This document shows, in pieces, positions 1 to 12,732 of a DNA stretch of 64,000 bases. This DNA is from Mytilus galloprovincialis (lineage: Eukaryota; Mollusca; Bivalvia; Mytilida; Mytilidae). The DNA lies in the NCBI RefSeq assembly GCF_965363235.1, contig NC_134844.1, positions 49,906,872 to 49,970,871 of the forward strand, read 5' to 3'. The first letter of the stretch is position 1; each line of letters starts with the position of its first letter. The position numbers and the translations under genes were made by a program. The notes under the pieces were generated by a model. The model was not told the DNA's origin. It saw only the letters and a list, made by a program, of their open reading frames with translations, and did no database searches.

Positions 1-737
1 TCATTTTCATACTTTTTGAGCAAGGGCCTCAAATCAAAAGACCATAGGCCTCTATCACTTATGGTTTTCCAGTTACAAATTTATTTCACTTATTTCAATA
101 CAAAAGGGGAAATTACTCTCATATGGGGTCTTCCTATAGCTTCGGTCAAAATAAAACGTAACATCCTGAGGATATAACGAGCAATTTGGAAAAATAAATT
201 TCTCGCTGTCTTTTACGGTTGCGGAGGAGATCTGATAACAAGAAAAACAGTGTTTGGGGAGATAACTCTTACAAAGAAAAGTGTTAGGTTAAACAGGGTG
301 AGTTTCAAAAGCGTATAGACTGTATGATCTCATATACAAAAAAACTAAGCGACAACTTTTGAAACATTTTTACACCGCAAGAAAAAAATTAGGTAGAAGA
401 AAAAAAAATTAATCAGAACAAAATCAATAGGTCTTTCCACACGAAAGGTGGAAAGACCTAATGAAAGACTGCCTTTTTCATTAATATCATTATATTAAAA
501 CTCTGTACGCAAGATCCTTAAAACTAAACAACTGTTACTACAAGGCTCAAAAATAGAAAAAAAATAATTACATTTTAAATATAAAAATTTATAAACTACA
601 TTCCGATGACAATTGTTCTATTGGTAACCTTGCTGCCTGTCTTGCAAACCATGTAATATGATATATATCTTAGTTATAATGAAGTTGCTTGTTCTATGAT
701 TTATTCCCTTTTATCAAATACATGTCTTATTTCGCTT

Positions 738-743
738 TTTATT
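738..743 (-). promoter_or_regulatory. Candidate polyadenylation signal AATAAA
   Basis: AATAAA on the minus strand, 17 bases after the PTB exon stop. It supports this exon being the 3' end of the gene, but the motif is common in AT-rich DNA. Confidence 0.35.
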
Positions 744-759
744 GTTTATCCTTATCCAT

Positions 760-1085
760 TTAATGTTTGACCTCTGATTGCATCTTTTTTATAATTATTC
801 GTGCAACACTCGAAATTTTACCTGGATCATCTCTTGAACTACACAAAAACAAGACAGTTCCTTCACCTAAAACATTTCGTCTCCCTACGGTGATTGCAAA
901 TTCTCTTTCGTTTCCTGTTTTTCCAAATTTTCGTACAATGTTAAATGACCAACAGCATGTTGGTGTCATTTTTTCAATGTTTTCTAATATAAAACCACTC
1001 TGTGTAACACGTAGTCTGTACTGTCCATTTAGTCCAAACTTCAAGGCATCTTCTACTGGTTTGGCAGTGACAATGTAGCAAGGAT
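760..1085 (-). CDS. IRS/Dok-type PTB domain exon, probable last exon of the B-box gene
   Basis: Reads about 107 residues on the minus strand from a splice acceptor (TTTAG before 1085) to a stop at 760-762. The sequence fits an IRS-type PTB domain, which binds phosphotyrosine peptides in docking adaptors: a first strand with FGLNGQYRLRVTQSGF, then WSFNIVRKFG, then FAITVGRR and LGEGTVLFLC, ending in a C-terminal helix (SSVARIIIKKM). The paired Arg of VGRR lie where Dok/IRS PTB domains hold the phosphate. The exon opens with two bases completing a codon, so it needs a preceding phase-1 exon; the coiled-coil exon ending at 7330 is phase 1. AATAAA lies at 743-738, just after the stop, so the protein probably ends here. 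PTB recognition is fairly firm; membership of the B-box gene is inferred from strand, order and phase. Confidence 0.7.
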
Positions 1086-1446
1086 CTAAATTGAAAGAAA
1101 CATACTCTTTAATGCATTCCTAGGAATTTCAAAGAACATATTATTTTACCTCTTGTTCATTTTGGCCAGGTTTTGTTAACCGTCTTTGCCTTTGTAAAGA
1201 TTGATACATGTTCTATAAATTTGAATTGATGTGTTATACTCAGAGCCCTTAATTTTCAGTATATGTCTTAACTATCCAATTCAGGATTATGTATCCTTGT
1301 GTTGATTAAATGCTAAACATATGGAAATTTTATAGAAAATCCACAGCCTTTCCCCTTGTACTCTCATATTTGGCGATTCCATGCTTGATAGATAGAGGTT
1401 TATTGCAGGCAGTGCTAGCAATGATTTCCTTAAAACAAGTTAGCCC

Positions 1447-4400
1447 CCTATAACCCCGATACAAATCAATCCGGACGTTGACGCGTTCGAAGCGATAATC
1501 AGGACAACATTTGGTATGACAACAATTTTGAATGCCTCTCTATAACTTATTTGAGTATATATAAATGTGTCAATGTGCATGTTAGTTTATTTATTCAATT
1601 AGACAGTTGTTGTAAGTTTTAGATATTGCATAGAACGTTTGATAAAATTGCTAGATGCAAAACGCACAGACATGGTGCAATTTCATATGTTTTATGAGGT
1701 AAACAATGCTGAATATCTTTTCGTGCATACACCTTTGCATATAAATACCTTAAGCAATAATAAATAACTATATGTTGAATTACTACGTGTCCTCAAATGT
1801 TACCTAGAACTTAGAATAAACACAATATCATACTAAATAAATTTTCTCTTACTGTATTGTTCGTTCAATCAAATGTGTCTCGTTCGCTGTGCGTTTTTAA
1901 ATAATCACTGTACAGTTTGTTGACAAAAACCGTCACAAATTACATTCTTGTCAAGGTATTCGAGATGGTGTCGGCGACCCTTTTTCTGTATTATATTGTT
2001 AATGTTTATCTGTTAACTTAGTCAAAGTAGTTTAACTTAAAATATCTGTCATCCAAAGCCAAAATTGCAATATTCAACCAGCGTGACATCTAATAGGAAT
2101 GCTTCTATTGAAAATTGGGACTTCAACGTTATTCCAAATGAAATGAACAGCGAATAAATGTATTCCAGTAGAAATAAAGTTTCAAAAAGTATAGTACAGT
2201 CAATAAAACTTTAATGACTTACTTTTCACAATTTGAGACTCTTCCAAATGCCGATGTTGGTCCAAATTCGCCTAGACGAAAGCACACATAGGAACTCGTT
2301 GAACTTAATTTTCCGAATGCCATACATGGCATTCCAACTGCTTTATTTTTTTTATTTTTTTTTAAATATAAAGCTTTGTAGATGTGATGTGGTGGCAACT
2401 TTTCACCAAAGTTTTAATGAAGTGGGTGTATAAAGCAATTATTATAGTCCAATGTACAACATTTAACAATGAGGAAAACTTATACTATTTAAAAAAAAAT
2501 TAAAACGATAAAACTAACGGTAATATTTTCATAACTTATGAATTATGTATTAAAGAAGAAGAAAAAATAACAGATCATTAAATAACCAATGTACTACAGG
2601 CTCCTGACGTTGGACCGACACAAAAAAAAATGCGGCGGGATTAAACACGTGAGCCCCCAACCCTCTCCTTAACCTAGGACATTGGTGTAACAGCACAACA
2701 TGATAAAAAAAACCTGTACAGTTGCAATTGGCTCAACTCAAAATGTCGGTACAAGGAAAAAAACCATATACAATATCGACAAAGGAGTAACTTTAGTAAC
2801 TGATAGTTATTTCAAAGCGAATTACAACTAAGAGGTAAAACATGTATCTAAAGTATTAATCAGTATATATCCAACGCTTTTAGGTAAAGACGTAATAAAA
2901 CGCATGGACTTGTGCAATGCCAAATATAAACAGTATCGAGAGGATGTGCGGTATTATGAGTTTTCATAAGTGTGCATATAATGTATTAATGTTAAGTGAT
3001 TAACCAGCATAACTTTCTATAATGTAGCAAATTTGTTTTTATTCATGAAAGAATTTGGTAAAGGATGACTGGGAAATATACTATTAGATTTGGTCACTTT
3101 GGTTTTTTTCCGATCGGCAGTATAACCTGACCGAAGTTGGCTACCCGTTTAGTTGTGTGGGATGTAAAAGTCCGCAGTCACATCCAGTCCGAATGGGAAT
3201 ATAAGATCCAATGTCTTGTGTAAAGAGAGTACTACGCTAACTACATTGTACGAACCCCTGCAAAAACTTTATGAGGGGTCCATAAATGACCTGTTGAAAG
3301 GCAACATTTGTGTCCTTATTCAATATACCTCATTTTATCCAGTAATTCCGGAGGGCCTCCTTCCGGGACCTACATGTAGTACGCTACTTTGTGCTTATCC
3401 TGAACATGCATGACATATTTGCAAGTGAAGGCTAAGCAACTAACAATCAGCCATTACGTACGCGTGTCATAAACAAATAAAAGGGTCCAGCAATTGTTCA
3501 GTACCAACTGCGAAACGTTTCATTTTTTATTTATAACCATTAAGACATGAAAGAAGAAACACAGCAAATGTCTAAGGTTAGGTTGATGATTGATGCTTTG
3601 CTCATCTGCATAATTTACCAATGACGCCAAGGGTAACTGGGGAATATAAATATGGTCCCTTTGGTCTTCTCCGAAATAAGTAAAAATTTGAATGAAATGC
3701 ATATGGGTTGGTATAGACTTTAAGGTGCTTATAATAACCAGAATGACCAATCACTTAGATTTTGGCACCACAGTAGAAAGACTGTAATATTCGAGGAAAT
3801 TTAGCATAATCTTTATACCTTAAAAATTAAACAAACAGAAAAACATAATTGAAAAAGAAAACCAGTTATAATAAAGAATTATCTCTTCATCTTTATATCT
3901 TCACATAAAAGTAAATGTATTACTATTGATTGCTATCATCAGTTGCATGTTTATTGTATACACATATTCGTTAGCCTTAATGTAACTCTATTGTAATCTA
4001 TGACCCCTAGGACCCGCCTCTGAGTTTCAGGCCAAAAGGCTTAACCTATAATCCATTGATTGTTTTTGAAGGCTGTCTATATAAAAAATGTGGTATTGGA
4101 ACAACTCTTCGCAAGTAACCAAACGAAACAAAAATTAACAACTATAGGTCACCGTACGGCCTTCAACAATGAACAAAGCCAATACCGCATAGTCAGCTAT
4201 AAAACACACTGCAATGACAAATGTAAAACAATTCATACGAGAAAACAACCGGCCCAATTTATGCACAAAACAGTGAACAAAAAAATATATATAACCACTG
4301 AATTACACGATCCTGGCTTTGGACAGGCACAAAAAAAATATGGCGGGATTAAACATGTTAGCGGGCACCCAACCCACCATCTAACCGTACACTAAATGCC

Positions 4401-5190
4401 GTATGGTAAAAACTTTTAAAAATGCTATCAAATTAGAAATCGGACGTGTGTATCTGTATGCTTAGTCATATTTGCATCTGTCGAGTTATTGTATTTTCCA
4501 ACCTTTGATAACTATTCCTACCAATTTACACTTTCGTATACACAAGGATTTTTTTACATGTACAAATTTCCTCCAAGAGTGTTTCGACAATATAACGGAT
4601 ATTATGGGTTGATGTCTGCATGTTATGGTGGGAAATTATTATTTTCATACACGCATATTGGTTATAATCGTATACCAAAGCATAATTTAATACATGCAAA
4701 ATTCATTGACAAACGCAAATTGTGTCAACGAAGCGTACAGTATAAAAAGGTGTAACAACAACGAAGCGTACACAACATGAAACTAAAGACACGTTAAAAC
4801 GTGTATTTTTTTGTTTCCAGATACAACATAAACAAACGATCTTTATAAGTTTGTTAATTTATACTATAAAATTTTCAAAAATGTATGTTTTAAAAACTAA
4901 GAGGTACGAGAAACATTAAGTTTTGAATATTTAAAAATACCAAGCACGTTTTATCATTGGTATTGTCGTGCGTTTGTTGATATTTGTATATAAAAATGTC
5001 ACACATTTGAAAAACCTTTTAGTAACTAATGAGTATTATGGCAAAGAATATATTGGAGCAAAATATCCGAAGAATAGATCTTGGATTTTCTTTAAAAGTA
5101 TTAATTCCTTACTGTCGGAACTCAGTGGTACACGGTGTTTTCGATTCGAACGCGTCAACGTCCGGTTTCATATGTATCGGGGTTATACAG
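1447..5190. repeat. Pair of inverted copies of a ~49-bp sequence, 3.7 kb apart
   Basis: 1447-1497 and the reverse complement of 5141-5190 share TATAACCCCGATACA and CCGGACGTTGACGCG, about 90 percent identical over 49 bases. They may be ends of an unknown element. I saw no clear longer arms and no clear target duplication. Confidence 0.45.
4080..4400 (+). repeat. Mussel-type dispersed repeat ('TACGGCCTTCAACA' family)
   Basis: Contains CTATAGGTCACCGTACGGCC, then a stretch on GCATAGTCAGCTATAAAA and GGCGGGATTAAACATGTTAG. The same consensus occurs at 14040-14130, 44190-44480, 58985-63060 (split) and in reverse at 20780-20840. The short open frame it contains is repeat-derived. Confidence 0.65.
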
Positions 5191-7329
5191 GGTAAAGTTT
5201 ATAAATTTAGATATATATATATAAGGACCAATTCAAGTACACCTTTTATGGTGCGCTCGACTTTGGTGACCTAGTACGAGGTGTTTTGGAATTTAAAGGT
5301 TGTTTAGAACTTTTTGTTAACAATAAACGCAAGCAGATCATAGAAAAACAAGTGAGTAATCTATGTTTAAGATTTTATAACAAAAATATCTGTATTAAAG
5401 TCTGTGAATGTTCAACAAAAATCTTGGTTTTATTTTCACCAAATTCTCGGTTTCTACTAAATGCAATTAAACTATGAATTCTAATGCTTTACACGAAGTT
5501 TCCCCTTGATAAATGTACACAATGGTTCATCCCTATTATTCATTGTCTTTGCTGTTTTGATACTATTGTAGTTTGGACTTTTCGTAATTGAAAGGTCACA
5601 GCAGGGATTATTAAACTTAAGTGTTTGTAAAACTAAGTTTAATGCAGTGAAATTTCACTCACTAGTTTCATAGTTATCATATTTGTTTACTTTGTGACAA
5701 TGAATTACGAGATCACCAGTTTATAAATGCAACTGACACAAATAGGGTACACATCGATTTATAAACCAAATTAGCGGGAAGGCATTAAGAGAAGGCAATA
5801 AAAAGCAACTAGCAATAAATTAATTAAATGATTTAAGGTTTTGATTTCTTTTTCAATACAAGAACTAAAATCCTAATCAGAATATTAGTGGCACATTCCC
5901 TTCAGGCATTATCACGAGTTTACTAAACTTTTGGTGTAAAGTATCACGGTCCTTAAAGTCATTTGAAAGTTCAAACGAGACTCTTGCAATTTTAATGTTA
6001 GTACCAATAAGCAGCTGCGAGTCACACTATGAAGTGTTTTCTTTTTATCAACAGTAAATTAAAAGATGTCGGGTCAAACTTGTAAACGTCAGTTCAAAAT
6101 TATGACGTCGCTGATATGTCCGGGTTAAATTTATTAAGGCCGGGTAAACGTATTTGACAGCACAAAGCCGTGATATGCAATTTCATTTAGAACCGATCGC
6201 GAGGAGAGATATGGGTCCAGTAGGATGAGCGTTAATTATTGAACCATTGCATGCGCGTTTTACAGACTAAGTCTTGCATGCACGTTTTATTTTAATATAT
6301 TCATATCGATGTATCGAGTCTATAACGTTAAATCGACACACAGTATTTCAGTCAGAGATTGTCTTGTCTAAAGTGGACTGGTATATGCTTTGTTCATTTT
6401 TAAAAGCCGTACAGTAACTTATAGTTAATTTCTGTGTCATCGACAATCATTTCACATCTTCTTTTTAATATGGATCGTGACATTAATAAATAAGCAGAAC
6501 ATATCAAGCAGAGCACTGTGAAAAGGGAATTTATAGATCCATTATACGCTTTGTGTTCATCTTTAAATGCGTTCCCATTTGTCTTTACCGTCCAGTGCAT
6601 GTTATTTGTTTATATCATTAATTTACGTATTTCCACTCGCACTTGCACTCTGCGATGAATAAAATTCTAACAAGAAGACTTATATTCAAGATTTTGATAG
6701 TATAAAGGAATTTCCAAATACGTACACTTGTTAAATAATAAAACGTAGTTACATGTAACCAAGCACTTATTTTGGGGCCCTTTAAAATTTGTTCGATGTG
6801 AGTAAAGATCTGTGTTGAAGGCCGCACATTAATCTATAATTGTTTACTTTTACGATTTGAGAATATCTGCATAAATCATATCAACTTTTTATTCTAATTT
6901 GATGTTTCATATGACTTAAAGAACGTACAAAACTGATCGCCATCATCATCATCATCGTTTAGTTGTTTCAATTTCCTTTCACAAGGTTTCACAGTAGACA
7001 GTACCGCAACATAGTACCTCTTGTATAATGAATGACAACACTTATACGATTGCACTGTACTCTTTTGAAGGTAGTTGAAAGTCCGAACGTTACTCAAAGT
7101 TAACCTTAACAAATCGCCAGAAATTGAGTAACTTTACAGTGAAGATATAGTGATGTATCGTATTAAACCGTGATCAAGCGTAAAAAGCTCGAAATAAATC
7201 GTAACGACTTTTAATCCTTAGGATCCGTGAACTTGAGGGATCTGTAAAATGTTGTAAAAGCAATTCGTGTATATAAAGTGGTATCAAGGAAGGGACATGA
7301 TCAAAAACTCAAATATTGATTTAACAAAC

Positions 7330-7931
7330 CTTCTTCATTTCTTATTGTTTCATACTGATCGTCAGGGGTGCCCTTGGTAACTACAGCATCTTTTGCCTGT
7401 TTCTGATGAATTTTCCGTCTTACCAATGACAGATCACTTCGACTCGTCTGGACAACGATTTCACCAAATTTACTTATATTCACGTTTACACTTTTCATCA
7501 AATCGTCGGTATTTAATGAGATGGAGACGTTTGATAGTTCACTGTTAGCTTGCATGGACTGAAAGAGGCGTTCTGTATCCACCAAAAAATCTTGTTCAAT
7601 CTGTTTACTGACAAGGAAAGTTTGAAGGTCTGATGCGTGCTGCTTTATTATTTCAAGGCTTATTTTCAGTTCATCTATCTCTTTTTCTTTCCGCTCTACA
7701 GATTCCAAAATTTTTCGGATTTTTTTCGTTTCGTCATTTTCAATTGTTTGAAGTTCTTTCAATAATTCTCTTTCAAGACGATCGAAGCGTTCATTGATTG
7801 ATTGCCTAGCTATCTTAATTTCCCTTTCGATCTTCTCTCTGTTTTGTTTGAGTGATGTTAGATTTCCCACACGATTCTGTTGAATCCTTTTTAAATTCTC
7901 AACTAGCTCCCGCAATGAATGATCGATTTCC
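7330..7931 (-). CDS. TRIM-like coiled-coil half-exon (3' part of interrupted exon)
   Basis: About 200 residues open on the minus strand from the target duplication (7926-7931) to a donor (AAG|GTTTGT) at 7330/7329. The translation is rich in heptad Leu/Ile and charged residues: SLRELVENLKRIQQNRVGN opens it and the helix continues through ELLKELQTIENDETKKIRK to the DFLVDTERLF region. This is the coiled-coil segment that follows the B-boxes in bivalve TRIM-like proteins. A DDQYETI motif near the end is a plausible phosphotyrosine site. No methionine start fits; the frame continues backward exactly into the duplication and matches the frame of the B-box half at 22772-23145. As the DNA stands, the half is cut off from its start codon by 14.8 kb of transposon. 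Confidence 0.85.
7926..7931. repeat. Left target-site duplication ATTTCC
   Basis: ATTTCC directly precedes TATGACGCGG, the start of the long inverted repeat. An identical hexamer at 22772-22777 follows the other end. Confidence 0.85.
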
Positions 7932-7949
7932 TATGACGCGGAATTAGGG

Positions 7950-8400
7950 TCATAAACATCGAATTTAGCATAAGCTTAAATCATTTTAGCATATGCTATA
8001 TTATAATTAAGCATATGCTAAAATGATTTAAGCATAAGCTAAATTCAGTTTAGCTTAAGCTAAATTCATTTTAGCATAAGCTGAATTCATTTTAGCATAA
8101 GCTAAAATCAATTTAGCATATGCTGAATTGTTAAGCTTATACATAAATGTTGGCGCGGAATTAAGGTCATAATTATTAGATTAAAGTTAATTTTAGCATA
8201 TACTTAATTAATTTAGCTTATGCTAAAACGATTTTAGCTTATGCTAAAATGATTTTAGCTTATGCTAAAATGATTTTAGCTTATGCTAAAATGATTTTAG
8301 CTTATGCTTAAATGAATTTAGCTTATGCTTGAATGAATTTAGCTTATGCTAAAATGATTTTAGCTTATGCAAAAATGAATTCAGCTTATGCTTAATTAAT
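7950..8400. repeat. Left-arm array of palindromic ~21-bp words TTTAGCNNNNGCTAAA
   Basis: About 20 tandem, imperfect units of 20-21 bp. Each has arms TTAGC/GCTAA around a 4-base spacer (TTAT, ATAA or ATAT), joined by ATGAT or ATTCA linkers. Regular spacing suggests protein-binding or hairpin-forming subterminal repeats. Confidence 0.85.
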
Positions 8401-9661
8401 AGTTTTATCCCATCAAAATATCGCTTTCTTAACTACTTTTAAACTTTACTCTGGTCTGAGACTCTGGTATAAATAAATAACCACTTTCTCAAATTAATAA
8501 ATGTTTTTCTTAATGTAAACACATATATGAAAAGTGGGGACTATGGCCCTCTGTCATCCCACCTAATCTTTGCTACCAATTAAGCCGATCTTGTATAAAA
8601 ATATAGGTCTCACATGTTGGAAAATTTATTTCAAATTCTTGACACGTGTTTGTTGTTTAAATAAAATTCTATGTGTAATTGTGTATACATTGTATTCGAC
8701 CTTTTAACCCTTAACGGTGCTATAGATATACAATGTGTACATTTGTTGCCGATTGCATGAATGAAAACTTCACTACTGTGTGGACAGTGTTAAAAGGTCG
8801 AATATAATGTATACATTAAAATCGATTACAAGTTGAGATTAGAACAAATGCGTTTTTCAATCTTGTTCAATGATTTAGCACTATCAAATATACAGGTCAA
8901 TTTTTATTTGCAGCACAATCCCATTTGTAGCTTTTGAGTATATATATATAGTTCTGTTTTTGATAGTTCTTAACTTTTGCCAATCTTTTTTTACCTGTAA
9001 CAGAAGGGTTCAGTGCCAAACCTCCGGGGACCTCGACCCACCCCACCGGGTTTCGACCATTTATATATTAATTTCAGATTTTAGAAATAACAATGTACCA
9101 AAATCAAGTAAAACATAGTGACTAAAGAAAATCTCCAAAAAAGAACATTTAAAAAATTATGCAAAATTGAAATCATACCGCAACCATTTGATTTTCTGAG
9201 GGGAAGCTATGGATGTTTTGAAAAGTTTGATTTCACCCTCAGCTGCCACTATATGTAATGCTAAAAGAAAAAAATGCTTTCGACTTGTAGTCCGGAAACA
9301 AAATCAATTCTCCCCCTGAATTAAACACTGATCAACTTATTTGTTTAAAAACAGTACACAAAGTCGAAGTGCTTAAAAAAAGGTCAAGCACAGGCACTTT
9401 TTTCAGAAAAAAATATAACTGATACCTTAATCTACTGTATAGAGATATTTTTTTCTAACACAAGTGCCTGTGAGGCCAAGTAAATTTCAGCTAAATTGCA
9501 TTTGTAGTTTTAGATTGAGTTATTCTGTTTTCAATTTATGCATTCCCCTTTTTAGCGATATATTGGGGGGGGGGGGGGGGGATAAATCGAGTCGAATTCA
9601 ATTAAATGTACATTTTTTTGTACGTGTGAACGCAGCATTAGACAGTGACTGGATTTCCTAT

Positions 9662-9770
9662 GAATTCAGCTTATGCTTAATTAATTATGTTATCCAATCA
9701 AAATCTTTCTTAACTACTTTTATAAATATCTCTGGCATAAATAAATAACCACTTTTCTCAAATTAATAAA
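9662..9770. repeat. Partial direct duplication of 8373-8508
   Basis: ATGAATTCAGCTTATGC and the following TTAACTACTTTTA, TGGCATAAATAAATAACCAC and CTCAAATTAATAAA repeat the left-arm stretch at 8373-8508 just inside the arm's inner end. It is then cut by the 9776-11244 element. Confidence 0.6.
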
Positions 9771-9775
9771 GTTCT

Positions 9776-9898
9776 CAGTTGCGGATCCAGAGAGGGGCGT
9801 AGAGGGCATTTCCCCTTTGTTTGGACTTTTTTTTTATTATTATTAAATGATAAATCAGACTAAACTTCGTGAACTTTGCCATTTCCCGTGTACTCTAG

Positions 9899-9967
<69 letters not shown>

Positions 9968-11244
9968 CGACAATAAAGATATTTTTTGCTGGAATTTACT
10001 GATTGTTAAAGTCATGTGATTCGCTATGGTGATGTTGACCAGTGCGTCGAACAAACGTCACTCAGTCATTTTAAAATTCAAATAACAGTACTACATTGCT
10101 TAGGCTGGGGATGACAATCATAACACATTTAAAGCGAAAAAGGATTGAGAAAGAACGTATTAACTTCTATTTCACTATTCCACGGTCAAACAGAGAGTAA
10201 TACTCTATTATAGACTATTACACTCTCATGAGAAAAAAAGGTTCCATAGAAATATTATTTACCTACGAAAACATGTTTAACCCCAAACGCCCAGCCTATT
10301 TTAAAATAATATAGCCGAATAATGAGCCAAAGTCTGTATAAGCTCTAGATAGATTTAAAGTCTAAGGTACGAACCATTTGAATTGAGGAGGCAGTATTAG
10401 ATATTTGAGAGAAAACAAATGACTCTGATTTTTGCCTTAAACAAGTTCTGTCCGGAAGTTGACTGAAAACAATAGTTTTGTCCATTTTTTTTGCTATTAG
10501 AAACCCAAATTTCCAACAGAATTATTTAGCATTAAATGAACATGATGAATAAATACGGGCGTATTTTTTTTGTGGCCGGGGTTTGCATGTCTGAACGGAA
10601 TGTCTGTTTCGCCGAACTGATATGTTGAATACTTTTGTCAAGACCAGACTGCAAGCTGCCTGCTATGTGTGGACTTTCTGTCTCCATTTGACGACCGTCA
10701 TTCATAAATTCGTTGTCATAAGACTCATTCGTAGCCTTTGGTTGATTTGGAACTCCTCACTTCCCTTAAATTTGTTGGGTGAAACAAATCAACCAAACAT
10801 TGGTATACAAATTGCTTGATTGCCTTTTTTAACTCTTGTCGGTCGTATTGTAAATTCCATCGAATAGCCAGGCGTATATATTGTTTACAACGAGAAAGCT
10901 GGGAGGTTATGATAACTTAACTTACAACATGTACAAACCGGCGAAAATTCTACTTTTACTGAGAAGTCCCACATTAAATTTATCAGTACATAGCTTTGAA
11001 TCCATGCTATCATTTTATGAAAGACAATTAATATGGAGAATACAGGATCGAAAATGTCCAACCTTTACGCTTTACAGCAACTACAAAAAAAAACATGCCC
11101 CACGACAGGAACCGTTTAAAAATTGCATGTTACACTTATTTTATGTTTTTTAGCCCCACAAAGGTCCCAAAATGTTTTTTCTCGCTCCGCTCGCCGATCT
11201 TTAAAAACTTCGCCCCCTTTTTCAAAATCCTGGATCCGCCGCTG
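9776..11244. mobile_element. Nested 1.47-kb element, CAG-type ends, 5-bp duplication
   Basis: Starts CAGTTGCGGATCCAG and ends CTGGATCCGCCGCTG (imperfect inverted repeats). GTTCT flanks both sides (9771-9775, 11245-11249). Without it the left flank runs on into a sequence resembling the uninterrupted arm near 8495-8530. It contains the AT dinucleotide repeat and no recognisable transposase. The CAG ends suggest a hAT-related non-autonomous element; the 5-bp duplication is shorter than the usual 8 bp. Confidence 0.6.
9901..9965. repeat. (AT)n microsatellite
   Basis: About 65 bases of uninterrupted AT dinucleotides inside the nested element. Confidence 0.97.
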
Positions 11245-11498
11245 GTTCTATTTTTCACAACACATGTACATCTATATATATAGTAACAATTAATCAAGAG
11301 AATATATCAAACTGATATACAATTCAATTACGGACTGCAGTCCGCATATACACATAATCCATTAACGGATAAGAGGGTAAAGGTGAGATAACTTTAATAA
11401 AAGTATGCCAACTTGACCAAACGACTTGTCAGTATCAACCTGATATATAAAATCCCCCTGAACAAAATAAATACATTCCGTTTGTTTTCAATAGTCAA

Positions 11499-12727
11499 CA
11501 GGGCCGTAACTAGCCTCTTTTAAAAGTGAGGCAAAATATACGCCGAGCGTAGCGAGGCGAAAAATTTTGGGCGAGGGGTCGGGGGTGGGGGCCGAAAGCC
11601 CCAGACGCTCTGAGAAAAATAATGCAAAATCGTGCATTCTGAACTATTTTTTCAACAATATTCTGGTCTCATAGCAATAACAAAATTCATTGTATTTTAA
11701 GACTTTTAGATTTTAGGGATAACATTAAAAAAAAGATCGATATATATATATGTGATGGGTAAAGCAAAATCGTAATTCTCATAATCCTTAATACCGAATC
11801 TGTCTGTCTGTTCTTGTCTTGTATTGTACTTAGACTTTGGTGATTTTTTTTATGACTAGATTTAAATATAGTGACAGTGCAGTATAATACTTTAAGTACT
11901 AGTACTGTTAAAGTCGACACTAGGGACCATCTTGACCTTGTTTTACGATATTAATGATTCTTTTATTGTTGGAGACCATCCAGCAACTATCAAGATGAAG
12001 AACAGGAATTACACTTTATCAATTGATCATTCGTATTTTTCTATACACTGACTTTGTGTGCGATTAAGTTACGTGCACGTGTACTCAAAATTCTTTTTTT
12101 TTTGTTAAACTGAAGAGTCTGAACATGACTTAATGCAAGGGTAACCCTTCAATGTAAAAGGTCGTATGGCAATACATTGTTGTTGGTTTTTTTTCTATTT
12201 TTTTGATACCGTGGAATTGTTGACCATATTTCAATTTAAACCATTTCAGCATCTTTCTACGAAAAAGGCCAGTTTTGTTCTCTCTGATATCAAGTTCAAT
12301 TCTCCATGCAGAAACGACGATTCATTTCTTTGTCTTGTAGCATCGTATATTCTTAAAATATTTTCTCGCACATTGTCTGGACATCGGTTGGCATGCAACC
12401 TTTCAAAATCACACGTTTACAAATGAAAATCAACACTCAGACTATAGTCATTAAGTAGGACAATAAATTAACAAAAGACAAACCCGGGACATAGAAGTAC
12501 AAACAATCATTATAGACCATCAACTCTGAACTACTAAAAGTAAAATAGAAACATGGATCACGAAAAACATGAAGGGGCTACACCAGAGAGTGAAGAGAAC
12601 TGGCTTCTTGCAAGACACTTTCCGTCAAAACAATTTGACAATCTTTTTGTTTCAGTTTTTTTTTTTTTTTTTTTAATTTCAAACATGAGGCATTTGCCTC
12701 ATTTGCCTCAATGTAGTTACGGCCCTG
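11499..12727. mobile_element. Nested 1.23-kb element, CAGGGCCGTAACTA ends, 5-bp duplication
   Basis: Inverted ends CAGGGCCGTAACTA (11499) and TAGTTACGGCCCTG (12714-12727), with GTCAA at 11494-11498 and 12728-12732. Ends of this kind are familiar from hAT-like elements. The inside has no recognisable transposase. Confidence 0.65.
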
Positions 12728-12732
12728 GTCAA

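Larger units (their letters stand above)
1100..7300. other. Long putative intron of the B-box/PTB gene with dispersed mussel repeats
   Basis: No convincing exon was found here on either strand. Fragments of mussel-type repeats lie at 2590-2710 ('GCGGGATTAAACACGTGAG'), 3060-3110 and 3630-3680 (a pair of similar 'CTGGGGAATATA' stretches) and 4080-4400. The rest is AT-rich and unassigned. Confidence 0.5.

Noticed and set aside
7950..8400. Regular short repeats that could suggest a CRISPR array
   Set aside because: Units are contiguous palindromic words with no unique spacers, mirrored in an inverted arm of a transposable element in a eukaryotic genome.
9652..9664. ATTTCCTATGA at 9653 matching the left boundary of the long element
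   Set aside because: The second half belongs to the 8373-8508 duplication; only about seven bases remain unexplained, which is compatible with chance.
9860..10054. Tyr-Ile repeat proteins over AT microsatellites (also 63290-63572)
   Set aside because: Artefacts of dinucleotide repeats.
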